Assembly: GCF_027595985.1 (NCBI RefSeq)
Contig: NC_073305.1
Span: 23,182,028-23,246,027, forward strand
Origin: Sorex araneus
Taxonomy: Eukaryota > Chordata > Mammalia > Eulipotyphla > Soricidae
DNA length: 64,000 nt
Direction: 5' to 3'
The stretch's first letter is position 1, and every line of letters begins with the position of its first letter. A program made the translations under genes and the position numbers. Positions 24,171 through 54,946 of the stretch are shown piece by piece. Under the pieces are notes generated by a model. That model had not been told where the DNA came from, searched no databases, and saw only the letters and a program-made list of their open reading frames with translations.

Positions 24171-25194
24171 CCCCGTCTACCTTCATTTTAATTCTCAGAA
24201 TTTTCTGCAAGGCAGGTTTTGTGTCTTGTGTACTACAGGGCTGATGAGTGCTTAAGTCAGTGTTCCAGGCTCCTGTTGTTGCTTGGCCTTGTAGAGGTTG
24301 GCCCTCTTCTTCAAGCTGATCCTTTACTTAATTTTTCTTCCCCAATTTTTGTCCCTGGTTTCCTCCTAACAGGGTCATTCCCTAATCCCTCTGTTTCTCC
24401 TACTTCTCCACGTCTCATGGTGGGGAGAAAAAAACCCAGAACAATCTATGATGGGGCTTGAAGAAGTCATTATAAGGCCCCAGGCGGGGAGGGGGGGAGG
24501 GTTGACAGGAAAACAATCTTCTTTCTTTCTCTCCCTTCCTTAACATCTCTTTTCTCTTGGATGAAAGTATTAACCTCACTCATCTCTAGCCATTTATTTA
24601 GTACAGGGCTTCGTAGAAACTTCGGCTTGTTAAAAATTGTGGGTTGAAGCCCCATATGGGGGTAGTGCAACTTTTTTTTTAATGTGTACAGGTCTGAGAG
24701 AAATGTGTTTTATTTGTATATATATTTTTTCATATACCTATATGTATTTTTCATTTACCCATCATATACCTTGAGGTCGTGTAAAAAGCTTGAGCAAACA
24801 GGGAATTTCGAGTGAAAAAGTTTAAGCAGTCCTGTATTGTTGTCTAGTACATTCCTGGTATTTAGCATTCTGCATTCAATGCTTGAGTAATTCTGATTCA
24901 CACCATATGTTTATTTATAAGAGATGTTTTGTTTGCTCTGTAAGAATTATTTTATGAATTGACTGGGTTATATCAGACTCTTCAAATAAAGACATTCATG
25001 TTGTTTGACTGATGCACCATTTTTCTTAAAGCGGCTGTTCGGAATTAAAGTTTGAGACATCTAGGAAGAAAACATTCAAGTTAACCACTCCAATGTACCA
25101 TAACCCAAGTAATTGCCATGCTGCTTTTAGGCAGAAACTGTGATTTGTCATTAACGTGATTTAGTGCGCTGGTTTTCCTTCTTTTTGTTTGGTT

Positions 25195-25372
25195 TTTAGT
25201 TTTGTCCTGCTTGGGGGCCACACCCAGTTGTGCTCAGTGTGTACTGCAGGCTCTGCACTCCGGTCACTCCTGGGTAGACTTCAGGCACCATATAGAGTGC
25301 TGGGGATCGAACCCAGATTGACCACATACAAGACAAACACATTACCTGCTGTACTATAGTTCCCACTCATTT
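25195..25372 (-). mobile_element. SOR-type SINE
   Basis: 'gggggccacacccagttgtgc' to 'gctgtactatagttccc'. It ends about 150 bases before the UBE2E1 exon. Confidence 0.8.
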
Positions 25373-25440
25373 TCTCTATTAAGTTATTGTTTACATTTCC
25401 TTATGTTTGAGACTTTAGTTTCTTATTCATAGCTCAGTAG

Positions 25441-28346
<2,906 letters not shown>

Positions 28347-28659
28347 ATGGGGTTTTCACAATTCTTACTATTATTTGTCTGTCACAGAGAGAGCTGCTTA
28401 TGATTTTGAAGGGGTGGGGGAGGGTGGGAGTTGGTAAAGAGTAGGGTATTTCTATAACAGATATTATTCAGTCTTATTTCCTAAGATTTTTGTTGTAACT
28501 TAAGGTATCTTGCTACAGTAGACAGATTTGGTAATACCAACTCTTAAAAAACTCATTAGTTCTGTTTTATTAGCTGAAATGTGGTACAGAGAAAAACAAA
28601 TATTTGGGTTCCGTTGCTGGTAGTCTGTAAATTTCAAACAGCCTATTTTGTGCAGATTA

Positions 28660-28686
28660 CACACACATACACAAACACACACACAG
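28660..28686 (+). repeat. CA-rich tract in the UBE2E1 3' UTR
   Basis: Interrupted aca repeat. Confidence 0.7.
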
Positions 28687-28773
28687 CCATTTATGTGAAG
28701 CCCTTCCACACTCTTTTGAAATTTGTTTTCCTTTCTTAGATGGAAACATTTTAGAGACTTTCATCTCATATAT

Positions 28774-28779
28774 AATAAA
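28774..28779 (+). promoter_or_regulatory. UBE2E1: Possible proximal UBE2E1 polyadenylation signal
   Basis: An AATAAA hexamer in 'tataataaaatgg' inside the 3' UTR. Its use is not shown by sequence alone. Confidence 0.35.
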
Positions 28780-28998
28780 ATGGACACATGGCTGTAAGAC
28801 ACCATATAGGAAATTAGTTGTATATTTTATTTTATAAACCAGTCTTCTTTATTGTGAAAATATTAGAGGTTTGATCAGGACTTGTGAAAACCTGTAGTAA
28901 AATACCTTAAGCTGTTAACTGTAAGGCGTGGAATAGGAGTTACCCAGTGGATTGGTTATATGTTGTGGACTAATTAAGTCTGCATTTGTTACTGTGCT

Positions 28999-29004
28999 AA
29001 TAAA
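28999..29004 (+). promoter_or_regulatory. UBE2E1: UBE2E1 polyadenylation signal
   Basis: An AATAAA hexamer in 'gctaataaacaatatt', 650 bases after the stop codon. A second AATAAA at 28774-28779 could give a shorter mRNA. Confidence 0.65.
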
Positions 29005-29117
29005 CAATATTAAAACAACCACCCAACATTGTTGTGTCATTACATTTTACCTTTGTAGTTTTTAGATTTCCTTCTAACTTTGGTGACTACTATACAACCA
29101 GAAGTAATACAGATAGT

Positions 29118-29165
29118 GTATGTAGGTATGTTACTCTTTAAGTATGTAGGTATGTTACTCTTTAA
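29118..29165 (+). repeat. Perfect 24-bp tandem duplication
   Basis: The unit beginning 'gtatgtaggtatgttact' occurs twice head to tail without a mismatch. Confidence 0.95.
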
Positions 29166-29399
29166 TTTATTCAATAGCCATGCATGATTTTGCAGTCTCA
29201 GAAAATATTGGACAAAGAACCTCTGGTGTAACTTGTCACTCCAGTATCTGCAAGTGTATGAGAAAAGGTTCTCTTGTGGATAAAGAAGTAAATGCAGTAG
29301 TTCTTGGCTCAGACTGACTGAAACCACCCTCTAAACTTCTGCTACATACATTAGTATTTCTTTGCTTAATAGCTAGTTTTTTGTGTTGTATGTTCAAAT

Positions 29400-29555
29400 C
29401 AAGCAGTATATAGCTGGTAGGGTGCTTGCCTGTGGCCGACTTGGGTTCAGTCTCCAGAACACCATATGGTTCCCACTGCCCACCAGGCGTGATTCCTGAG
29501 TGCAGAGCCAGGAATAACCCCAGAGCACTGTCTGGTGTAGCCCAGAAAACAAATA
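29400..29555 (+). mobile_element. SOR-type SINE, diverged
   Basis: Short head 'agcagtatatagctggtag' then full body and A-rich end. Confidence 0.7.
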
Positions 29556-29620
29556 AAATCGAGCAGCTAGCTGCTTTTATAGTTGAAAGCATTGTTACTT
29601 GCTTTCATACTTAAAAGAAT

Positions 29621-30640
29621 TTTATTTGTAATAAGTTACAACATTCAACTTATTAAAAGTACAGTTAGCCCTGTTCAGATCTTACTGACAATCCTGCATT
29701 GACAGTCATCAGCTGTTAACGATGAGCATGACCTCTCAGCCCCAAAACATATTTCTTAATTAGCAACTTGATTAACCTGTTAAACAAAAATAGGTTGCAT
29801 TCTTAGCAGTTCCTTAAAGTTTGAATGTATTTACATAACCTAATACTACCTCGGGTCATACTAAAGAAAATTAGAACAAATCCAATCACAAGTTTTGCTC
29901 AATGGCACAAAACTCCACAAGACAATATGTTTATATTATTATAAGTTTATTTTTAAAAGTTTCACTTATTAGTATCTAAATTGTTTATGAAATACTTTTT
30001 CCATAAAACAGAAAGCACTTCACAAATTTGCATCCTTGAGCCTTTTCTGTACCATTCCAGTTTTAAGTGTATGCGTTGCTGAAGTGAGCACTGAAGCACT
30101 TGAAGTATTTCATAGTCTACCTAGACACTGGATGGTTAATGAAAGTTATTTTCAAGCTAAGAAATTTAGTTACAGGCCAGAAAGATACTACAGTGGGCAG
30201 GGCACGTGTCTTGCACAGTCAACGTGGGTTCCATCCCCGGTGCTCCATATGGTACCCTGAACACTGCCAGCAGTGATCCCTGAGTACAGAGCCAGGAGTA
30301 AGCCCTGAGCATAGCAGGTATGTCCCCGCCTTTCCCCCCCAAAAAAAAGTTACACAGAAGCTTCTGATACAGGTGATAAAGGAAAAGCTATTTAAAAGGG
30401 TAATTTGTATATATCCTAACTAAATTTTATTTTACTGTTTTGAGAGGTGCAACATAAAAGTGCAGATTTCAGGAACAAGTTTCAAATAATGAGTACAGAT
30501 ATTTCGATTACATGGCTCAAGTAATTTGGAAACGTGTTAAATTACCTTATGGGTTTCCAAAATCTACTTGAAATAGCTTATTTCAGTTCACAGACATTTA
30601 AAGGCGAAGACTATTTAGCAAACAGTTCTCTCAAATTGAC
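29621..30640 (-). other. NKIRAS1: NKIRAS1 3' UTR, probable extent
   Basis: On the minus strand this follows the stop codon. The end is placed at an AATAAA read on the minus strand (29626-29621). A SOR-type SINE (30172-30350) lies inside it in the opposite sense to the transcript. A nearer T-rich site around 29947 could end it earlier. UBE2E1 converges from the other side and ends about 600 bases away. Confidence 0.45.
30172..30350 (+). mobile_element. SOR-type SINE in the NKIRAS1 3' UTR
   Basis: 'caggccagaaagatactacag' to an A-tract at 30341-30348, antisense to the NKIRAS1 transcript. Confidence 0.8.
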
Positions 30641-45288
<14,648 letters not shown>

Positions 45289-45434
45289 CTTCTCTCAGGA
45301 TATCCCTATGAAGAGAATAAAAGGCCTTAAAACTTGCACACTGTTGAAAGAAACTTTTCTTTCTGTGTTTGAATTTAATAAGGAACTTATACACAGGAAG
45401 AAACTGTAAATCTTTTACAAAATAAATAAAAAGG

Positions 45435-45600
45435 ACACAGGTCTGGGAAGATAGTACAGTGGGCAAGGCACTTGCCTCGCACATGGCTGACCCTGGTTTG
45501 ATCTCTGGTACACCTAAGATCCTGAGTCCTCTAGGAGTGATTCCTGAGCACAGAGCCAGGAGCATCGACCAGGTGTAGCCTCAAACCTCCACCAACCAAA
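45435..45600 (+). mobile_element. SOR-type SINE, diverged
   Basis: 'aggtctgggaagatagtacag' to 'gaccaggtgtagcctcaaacc'. It lies 130 bases upstream of the NKIRAS1 first coding exon. Confidence 0.75.
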
Positions 45601-46201
45601 AAAACGTTTTCTCTGTGGAGAAGGGCTACAATTGTTCCATTCTGCTTGAGGCTGAATGGGAAGGGTAGGATGACTTTAGGAAAAAGAAAGGCACGCTTAG
45701 GAATCCTATCTGATTGCATCTCTACAACTTGACTCCCCCCCCCATTTAAAAAAATGAAGGGAATAAATCAAGAAACAAAAAGTAAAAAATAAATAACATA
45801 AACCCATTTATGTCACCCTCCTGCACAAACCCTTCCAAGGGTCTCTGATCCTGGGAGAACTAGCCTGGTCAGTGTCACCTGCGACTGCCTGCAGGGTGTT
45901 AATTATCTCCGCATCCTCCACCTCGCAAGAATGGGTCCCCACAGCCTGGAAATTCACATCCTTCTCTTTTCTTCCTCCCTATCACTTCTCCAGAAGACTC
46001 AGGCCGCTACCACCACCCCCACAGTCCCGATTGTCTCCCCGCTCCTAATGCCTGACTGATGTGGCATTAACCTGCACGCTCCTGCCTGCTTCCAAGAAGC
46101 CCCGTTTCTCTCACCGACTCACAACCCACGCCAGGGCACTGCCTGGTGCGCACCAAACACTGGGTGACGTATGAGACGAATCACGTGAGCAAGCTCCCAA
46201 G

Positions 46202-46230
46202 GTAAAGCAGAGATTTTTTTTTTTTTTTAA
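46202..46230 (+). repeat. Poly(T)/poly(A) tract
   Basis: A low-complexity t-run and a-run flanking the CpG island edge. Confidence 0.7.
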
Positions 46231-47175
46231 AGAAAATAGGAAGAAAAACCACCCAAGCCACGGATAATTTCGAAGGCAAATGATTCTTCTTAAACCTCTG
46301 TCAGACAGATTTGGGATTTAAGAGCGTTCCAATTCGTCGAGTGTCCCCCAAAATGAAAAGCTGCGCAGACGCAATCGAGCTCATCAACCGCTCCTCAGTC
46401 AAGTACGCAACAGAAAAGGCCGACATTTTCTCGGCCTTTCTTCCCGAAACCCTCGCACCTGCACAACGGGACTTGGCAAACAAATATCTCCCTTCTGGAG
46501 GGGGAGTGGGGGAGAACCCACAATAAAAAAAAAAAACACAAAACCCGTAGTTCTGACGAAGCGCATCGGAAAACCAAATCTGCCCGCAATAAAGGCACAA
46601 AACGGAAAGAAAAGGCGCCGAGGCCTTCGCGCTCCCCCACCCCCCAGGGCCCTTTCCAGGGCAAAAATCCCTCGGATCTGCCCCCCCACCCCCCCGCGAA
46701 ACCCCTGCTCCAGCAACGCCGCCTCGGGTTGCCTGCACCTGAGGGCGTCGGTCAGAGTGGCCCCGGGGCCACGGAACGCCGAGCCCACGCCCGGGGCTCG
46801 GCCCAGGGAGGAGGAGGAAGAGGAGGAGGAGGAGAGGAAAGGGAACGCGCCGCCCCGGGGCACCCGCAGCCATTCCTGAGGAACAAAGCATCCAGCGTGA
46901 GGAGGGCGTCCCCTCTCCTCGCAACACAGACCCGTAAAAACCAGCCGTCCCAAACCCGCGGCGCGGAGCTGCGATGCTCGCCGGCGTCTCGGCCGCTGGA
47001 AAGCTGCCTCCACGTTGCCGCCTCCGGAGAGAATGTTGAAGCTGCGCCACCGACTGTCGCCCTTCGCAATGTCGCAGCTCGCGAGACGGGAAGCGTCGGG
47101 GGGGGGGAGGTGGGAGGGGGGAGGAGGCGGAGCAATCAGGGAATCAGTACCGGCCGAGGGAAGACTCGTGTGGGA

Positions 47176-47194
47176 ACTACAAGTCCCATGAGGC
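47176..47194 (+). promoter_or_regulatory. ZNF143/SBS-like promoter motif
   Basis: 'actacaagtcccatgaggc' is close to the ACTACAAYTCCCAnnATGC element bound by ZNF143/THAP11 in many bidirectional promoters. It lies about 80-100 bases upstream of the RPL15 start. Match judged by eye. Confidence 0.5.
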
Positions 47195-47216
47195 TCAGCG
47201 AGCCCGCCGCGGGCCA

Positions 47217-47223
47217 CCGGAAG
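47217..47223 (+). promoter_or_regulatory. ETS-family (GABP-like) site
   Basis: 'ccggaag' about 55 bases upstream of the RPL15 start. ETS sites of this form are common in ribosomal protein promoters. Function is inferred. Confidence 0.5.
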
Positions 47224-47274
47224 GAGGCGCGCGGCTCCAGGGGGAGGAGCCCAAAAGGGATTGTGGGTAAAAGG

Positions 47275-47306
47275 CTCTTTCCTTTTCGTTCGGCGGCAGC
47301 CATCAG
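47275..47306 (+). other. RPL15: RPL15 noncoding exon 1 with TOP start
   Basis: Begins with the pyrimidine tract 'ctctttccttttcg' and ends 'ggcagccatcag' before donor gtgagc. The first base is inferred from the TOP rule and is uncertain by a few bases. Confidence 0.75.
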
Positions 47307-49373
<2,067 letters not shown>

Positions 49374-49398
49374 TGTAACATTTGTAAAATTCTTACCT

Positions 49399-49404
49399 AA
49401 TAAA
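49399..49404 (+). promoter_or_regulatory. RPL15: RPL15 polyadenylation signal
   Basis: AATAAA in 'cctaataaaccactt', only 25 bases after the stop. The very short 3' UTR is usual for ribosomal protein genes. Confidence 0.85.
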
Positions 49405-50724
49405 CCACTTAGGAGAGTTCTGTCTGCTTACAGGTGTTCTTTAATTTGTTAACTAAGTCTGCAGATTATTTCCTGAATGCATTGTCAAATGATGAACGTT
49501 AAAGTGCAATAATGTATGTCTGTTTAAAGTGCTGTCTGGCATATTAGGTGTAAAATAAATTATGTAAAAGAGAAGTGGATTAAGTAGCTCTGTAGGTTTG
49601 TTGGTGCATGTGCTGGAGCATGCAGCTTTATTATGGGTAAGTGCTGGTTTACTCCCAAGTGGCTGATGCGGTTGTGGTTTTGGTTTTTGCTTGGAAATGT
49701 AGAGGATATCCTCATAATATGCAGAAGAAAATAAGAACTAGGGCTCGTGTAATACTAGGTTAGTCAATACTTATGTAACAAAAAATTAAAAGCCACCATT
49801 TTTAGGCAATTGAGTAAAATTGCAAAAGGGTTCTCATAAATGAAATAGCTGGTATGATTCCAAGGGACATCTAGACTGAATTTTTTGCATGGTGTGGGCA
49901 TGGTAGTGCACTGAAACTGACGGGTATTGAACTCTAAAGGGAAGGGAGATTATTAAGCATGAACTTGATCAATATGAATTTTAGGAAAGGTCAGGCATAT
50001 GAAAATAGAGCAAGTGCTTTGGTTATTACTGTTAGGATAGGCAAGCAGGCTCGTTAAGTGATAGCACTTGTTTCTGAGCCCCAGTGCTGTGTGGAAACGA
50101 TCAGCTAATGTCTTCTCCCATAAAAGGCTTTGAGAAAGGTTAGTAGGTTAATATAGGTACAGGTTCATGGTTTTCAATATAACCTAGTGTGTAGTCTGGT
50201 TTTTTTTCTTTTGTCCTAAGTCAAACTACCACCAAAAATCCTTGCATTCCACAAACTAGATGCCGCACTAGTTCCCACCGCAACATTTACATATATCACC
50301 ATATCTTGTTGCATCATGTCTTCCTGCAGGCCAGAATCAACCATATCTAGGGTAAATTTGAGTATAGTAAATGTTGGAGAAAATTCTCCAATTTTTAATA
50401 TTTGCTGATTTAATGGTTTGGAATGCTTTGAAAATTACTGTTGGTACCCTTGAACCAGTTTTTGGTTTTGTTTTTAATTCAGACATCTTGAAAAGCTCAG
50501 CTCCAGAAACGTAGTTTCATAAAATCTTGAGACCCATTATTTCCATTGGAGGTCTTTCAACAAAAGGAATAAATGTATTGAACTAAAACTGGTCCATTTG
50601 TCATCTGCTAATAATGTGCTTTCCTCTTTTTTTTTAATCAAGTTTTTTAAAATTTTGTCATTGTGGGGGCCTTACACATAAGAATATGCTCTACCACTTA
50701 TAAGTGGCTGACTTTCATTTAACT

Positions 50725-51480
50725 GTTTTGCTTTGGACCACACACTTCTGTGCTCAGGGCTTATTTCTGGCTCTGCTTCAGGAATCAAACTCCCTGAAAC
50801 TGCACACAAGGTAAGTTCCCTATCTGCTCGAGGAACTAGGTCTTGTGTAAGTTACTGATGCTTGAGGACACATTTTCCCCCCTTTGAGGTCAAACCCTTC
50901 GTTGCTGCACTGAGAATAATGTATGTAGGGGTGTCAAGTATCAAGCCCATGGTCTCATCCCTGCAAGGCAGGTGCTAAATTACTGAGCCACATCCCTGGG
51001 CCCAAAACTCCATCTTTCAAAGGTGAATGGTATTTTTACTGTTTTGGGGCTGCACTTAGCAGTTATCAGGGTTTCTTGCTCTGTGTTAGGTTACTAGGAA
51101 CTAGATGTACTAGAGAGCGCCCAACCCTGACCTATCTCTGGCCCTGGAGATTTTGTGTTCTGGTGACTTTCTCAAATGTACCTGATCTTTTGTTTTGGTC
51201 CGTACCAGGCAGTACTCAGGCTTATTTCTATTGAGGCTCAGATTGAACCTGGATCTCTGCAAGGCAAGTATCTTGCTTACAGTACTGTCTCCAACCTTTA
51301 AATAGACCACTTAATCCAGGCTATCAGTAGGCACTGGGTTCTACATGAATACTTCACATGGGATTACTGGATCATTAGGTCTTCACAGTGTTTCCAAATT
51401 TTAACAGCAAAGTGGAGAGTCCCTTTTTTTCCCACACCTTACACACTTAATACTAGTGTTTGTGCCAGCTAGTCTCAGAT
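50725..51480 (-). mobile_element. Degraded SINEs and a possible L1 fragment
   Basis: Minus SINE pieces at 50725-50845, 50880-51002, 51035-51150 and 51195-51298; 51340-51480 has L1-like text ('gggattactggatcattagg'). Confidence 0.5.
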
Positions 51481-51571
51481 GTGAGGTGGAACGTTCTTTT
51501 CAGAACGTGTTAATGAACACAATAGTGTTTTAAAATAACCCAAATTTACCAAAGTATCAAAAGGGGATGGC

Positions 51572-51990
51572 AGGGGCTGAAGCGATAGTACAGTGGGTAG
51601 GGCATTTGCCTGGCACAAGGCCAACCCAGGTTCAATTCCCAGCATTCCATATGGGCCCCTGAGCACTGCCAGGGGTAATTCCTGAGTGCAAAGCTTGGAG
51701 TAACCCCTGTGCATCTCCTCTGGGTGTGACCCAAAAAGAAAAAATTGTGATGGCAGCTTGTAGGCACCAAACATGGGGAAAATGTGTTAGTCACTTGATA
51801 CTTTCTCTGCAATCCTTTGGTCATTACTTGAGTCAGAATGGTGTTGGGTTTTTTTTGGTGGGGTGGGGGGTGATCTGGGTTCAATCTGGGTTGATTGATT
51901 GCTATGGTCCCCCAAGCACCGCTAGGAGTAATTCCTGAGTGCAAAGCCAGGAGTAACCCCTGACAATCACTGGGTGTAACACAAAAAGAA
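51572..51990 (+). mobile_element. Two SOR-type SINEs
   Basis: Near-full copy at 51572-51742; 3' body of a second at about 51870-51990. Confidence 0.8.
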
Positions 51991-52251
51991 AAGAAAAGGG
52001 TGAACCTTATTCCAGATTCTAATTTGGGAAAGGGAGGATGCAGGTCAAAGGTCAGCATTTCTGACCTCTAAAGGTTTGTTTCTATCCCTGCATCTCAGTC
52101 GCCAGGCAGGGAGTAAAGGACCCTATCATTTCTAACTTGAATGTGGGAAACTTAGACCCTTACAGCTTTACTCATCTTCCCATTTTCACCGTGTAACCTT
52201 AAATTATGCTGTCCTCACTGGATTTCTTCCCAGTCTATTTTCTACCAATTT

Positions 52252-52400
52252 GATTTTGGTTTGGGGCCATACCCAGTGTGCTCAGTGCTTGTTCCTGGCT
52301 CAATTTAGGGTCACTCCTGGCAGGCTCTGGGAACCTAATGGATCAAACCTGGTTCAGCTGCGTGTAAGGCAAACACCCTACCAGCTATACTATATGCCCT
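52252..52400 (-). mobile_element. SOR-type SINE, diverged
   Basis: 'ttggggccatacccagtgtg' to 'accagctatactatatg'. Confidence 0.75.
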
Positions 52401-52414
52401 ACTACTGTTAGCGG

Positions 52415-52597
52415 TTTTTTTGTTTTGTTTTTGCTTTTTGTGTCACGCCCAGCGATGCTCAGGGGTTACTCCTGGCTTTGCACTCAGGAATTACTCCTGG
52501 CGGTGCTTGGGGGACCATATGGGATGCCGGGGATCGAACCCGGGTCGGCCGCGTGCAAGGCAAATGCACTACCCGCTGTGCTATCGCTCCGGCCCCT
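52415..52597 (-). mobile_element. SOR-type SINE, close to consensus
   Basis: 'gctttttgtgtcacgccc' to 'gctatcgctccggcccc', with intact 'gatcgaacccgggtcggcc'. Confidence 0.93.
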
Positions 52598-52965
52598 GTT
52601 AGCATTTTTTTAAAGTGTGTAGTTAGCAATCTAGTAGTAATTGGGATTTTAGAATTTATTGACAATTTTATCCCAACAGTATATTCTGTGGCTTTTTATA
52701 TGAAAGCAATGCTCCAGCATCTTTCCTAAAAACACATTTGGCGCAAGTGCTGCCTGTATCCTTGTGGTGTCCAAGCACATTACCCACATCTCCCCTCTTG
52801 AGATGTGTACTTTCATACTTTCATATGCTGGAATATGTACTGGGGTTCTCTCTATTCTGAAGAAGGGCATATTTTCTCTTGATCATAGTATTCTCTCTCA
52901 CCCCCTTCTCAAAACCTCCAAATAAAACCTATTCTTAATTAAAAGGAAGGAAATCACATTTTAGG

Positions 52966-53130
52966 AACCAGAGAGATAGTACAGTAGGTAGAGTGCTTGC
53001 CTTGCACGCAGCCGACCCAGGTTCCATCCCTGGTATCACATATGATATCCCAAGCACTGCCAGGAGTACTTCCTGAGTGCAGAACCAGGATTAACCCCTA
53101 AGCATCTCCCAGTGTTGCCCCAAAACAACA
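52966..53130 (+). mobile_element. SOR-type SINE
   Basis: 'aaccagagagatagtacagtag' to 'gttgccccaaaacaacac'. Confidence 0.8.
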
Positions 53131-53423
53131 CATTTCGTTTTTATTATCTTCAGTTGATCCTGTCTTTTGCTAAATGCTAGCTTATCAAAGAATTTTTATA
53201 ATAACAGTAGAGAAAAGAAAAATTCTTTATATTGAATTATATATTCTTTATACCTAGCAGGGTATACCAGTAATGAAGGACATGCAAACACAGCTACACT
53301 TTGGCCTTCCCAAAGACTGACCCAAAGTAGCAGATTTACCCAGCCACCCCTCTGCACAGCCTCATGACCATTTAGTTTAGCCTCAGGAATGTTGACTGGA
53401 CATTTAGCTTACTCACAAATTTT

Positions 53424-53593
53424 TTTTTTTCTTTTTGGGTCACACCTGGCGATGCACAGGGGTTACTCCTGGCTCTGCACTCAGGAATTACCCCTGGCTG
53501 TGCTCAGGGGACCATATGGGATGCTGGGATTTGAACCCGGGTCAGCCACGTGCAAGGCAAACGCCCTACCCGCTGTGCTATCTCTCCAGCCCC
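53424..53593 (-). mobile_element. SOR-type SINE with 15-bp target duplication
   Basis: Flanked by 'ttactcacaaatttt' at 53409-53423 and 53594-53608. Confidence 0.93.
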
Positions 53594-53615
53594 TTACTCA
53601 CAAATTTTAACTTTT

Positions 53616-53790
53616 TTGTTTTTTGGGTTATACCTGGTGATGCTCAGGAATTACTTCTGGCTCTACACTCAGGAATCACTCCTAGATATGCTTGAGGGAC
53701 CATATGGGACCATATGGATGCTGGGGATCGAACCCGGATCGGCCTGGTGCAAGGCAAATACCCTACCTGCTATACTATCACTCTGGCCCC
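53616..53790 (-). mobile_element. SOR-type SINE inserted next to the previous one
   Basis: Its target site includes the previous copy's duplication: an 'acaaa(a)tttaactttt' sequence flanks both sides. Carries an internal repeat of 'gggaccatat'. Confidence 0.85.
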
Positions 53791-53864
53791 ACAAAATTTA
53801 ACTTTTCATTAATGCTTTGGTGAAATCATTGCATAATTGTGTTGTTTGGGTGGGGTTTTTTGTT

Positions 53865-53990
53865 AGTTCGTTTTTTTTTTTTTTCTGGTTTAGTGCTACA
53901 CCTCACAGTACTCAAGGCATTCGGATCAAACCTGGACCTCCTCTGTGCAAAGCACATTCTCTAGCACTTTGAGGTGTCTCCCCAGCCCTA
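53865..53990 (-). mobile_element. Degraded SINE
   Basis: 'gctacacctcacagtactcaag' to 'gtctccccagccc'. Confidence 0.55.
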
Positions 53991-54062
53991 TGATGCACAG
54001 TTTTATACTGAAGAAAAAAGTAGGGCTCTTAAGGAATACTGTTTGAGTTTCCTTTAAAAAGT

Positions 54063-54212
54063 CTGCAAATCAGGGGGGTGGTTAGGAAAATAAAGCAATG
54101 GTGGTGGTGGTGGGAAGGACACCTAGGTGGTGGGATTGGTGTTGGAATATCAAAAACCAGTAACTGGATTATGAATAACTGTAAACCGTGGTGTTTAAAT
54201 TAAAAAAAAAAT
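54063..54212 (+). mobile_element. L1 3' end, sense
   Basis: 'ggtggtgggattggtgttgg' followed by 'tgaataactgtaaaccgtgg' and an A-tract; the same 3' UTR type as at 57950. Confidence 0.5.
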
Positions 54213-54224
54213 TTAAGTCTGCCA

Positions 54225-54325
54225 ATCTGGGGCTGGAGGAACCATATGTGGAGCTGGGGATTGAACCCAGGTGGGCAGCATGCAAGCAAGTGTGCTCCCC
54301 ACTGTAATATCTCTCCACCCCCTCA
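54225..54325 (-). mobile_element. SINE fragment
   Basis: Only the inner half, 'aaccatatgtggagctggg' to 'aatatctctccacccc'. Confidence 0.6.
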
Positions 54326-54946
54326 CCCCCAACTGTTGCCTTTTAAAATGAAACTCTCCCTCTCAAGGTCTGTAGATTTAGAATAGACTCTAAATGAGGT
54401 TGGACAGTTAGATTATTCTAAACTCTTTTGACCATCTAGAGCTCTCTGCGGTCGCCACTGCCAGCACCATCACTTCCCCTTAATATACTGTGTTGTAGTA
54501 ACTAAGACCATAAAACTCATTTAAAAACTTCAGTAGAGTATGGGGGTAATAGGAAAGAACTAGGCCTACATCGAACTTGAGAATCTGGTTTTACAAGATA
54601 AGGACTGGACTTTCTTTGCTACCTCAGACAAGTTTCTTATTCTTTCTGGTTCTTTGTTCCCCTAAAGATGGTATCAGATTACCTGAGTTCAAACTCCCAC
54701 ACTTCCTGGCAGGAATCATCTTGGGCAAGTGGTTTCAAGTCTGAATTCTCTCATCTGTCAAATGGCCAAAGCAATAAACTCAGAGTTTACCCTTATTTTT
54801 CCAGTCCTACTTGAAAAGAAGCATGGATGTGTAAGTCAGGCTTTTCAGAGACAAATGGTTCTATAGTGAAACAACAGACTCTATTAGGTTATAATGGACT
54901 GAAGGAAATTCCTCTTAAAAGTCAAGTTTTTTTATTTATTTAATTT

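Larger units (their letters stand above)
28347..29020 (+). other. UBE2E1: UBE2E1 3' UTR
   Basis: This AT-rich stretch runs from the stop codon to just beyond the polyadenylation signal at 28999. It contains a short CA-rich tract at 28660-28686 and no SINE, unlike nearly every other 700-base stretch of the window, which fits selective constraint on a mature 3' UTR. The exact cleavage point is inferred. Confidence 0.7.
29021..29620. other. Convergent gap between UBE2E1 and NKIRAS1
   Basis: About 600 bases between the two poly(A) regions. It holds a perfect 24-bp tandem duplication (29118-29165) and one degraded SINE (29400-29555). No gene seen. Confidence 0.5.
45306..46289 (-). other. NKIRAS1: NKIRAS1 5' leader intron
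   Basis: Between the likely acceptor of the first coding exon and the CpG island. It holds one SINE (45435-45600). 45600-46289 shows no recognisable feature; an alternative noncoding exon could be hidden here. Confidence 0.5.

Noticed and set aside
46301-47050. Open frames of 249 to 272 codons on the minus strand and 193 codons on the plus strand (46729-47310)
   Set aside because: They overlap one another in a CpG island where stop codons are rare, are Pro/Arg/Gly-rich, and resemble no protein. Promoter DNA is the better explanation.
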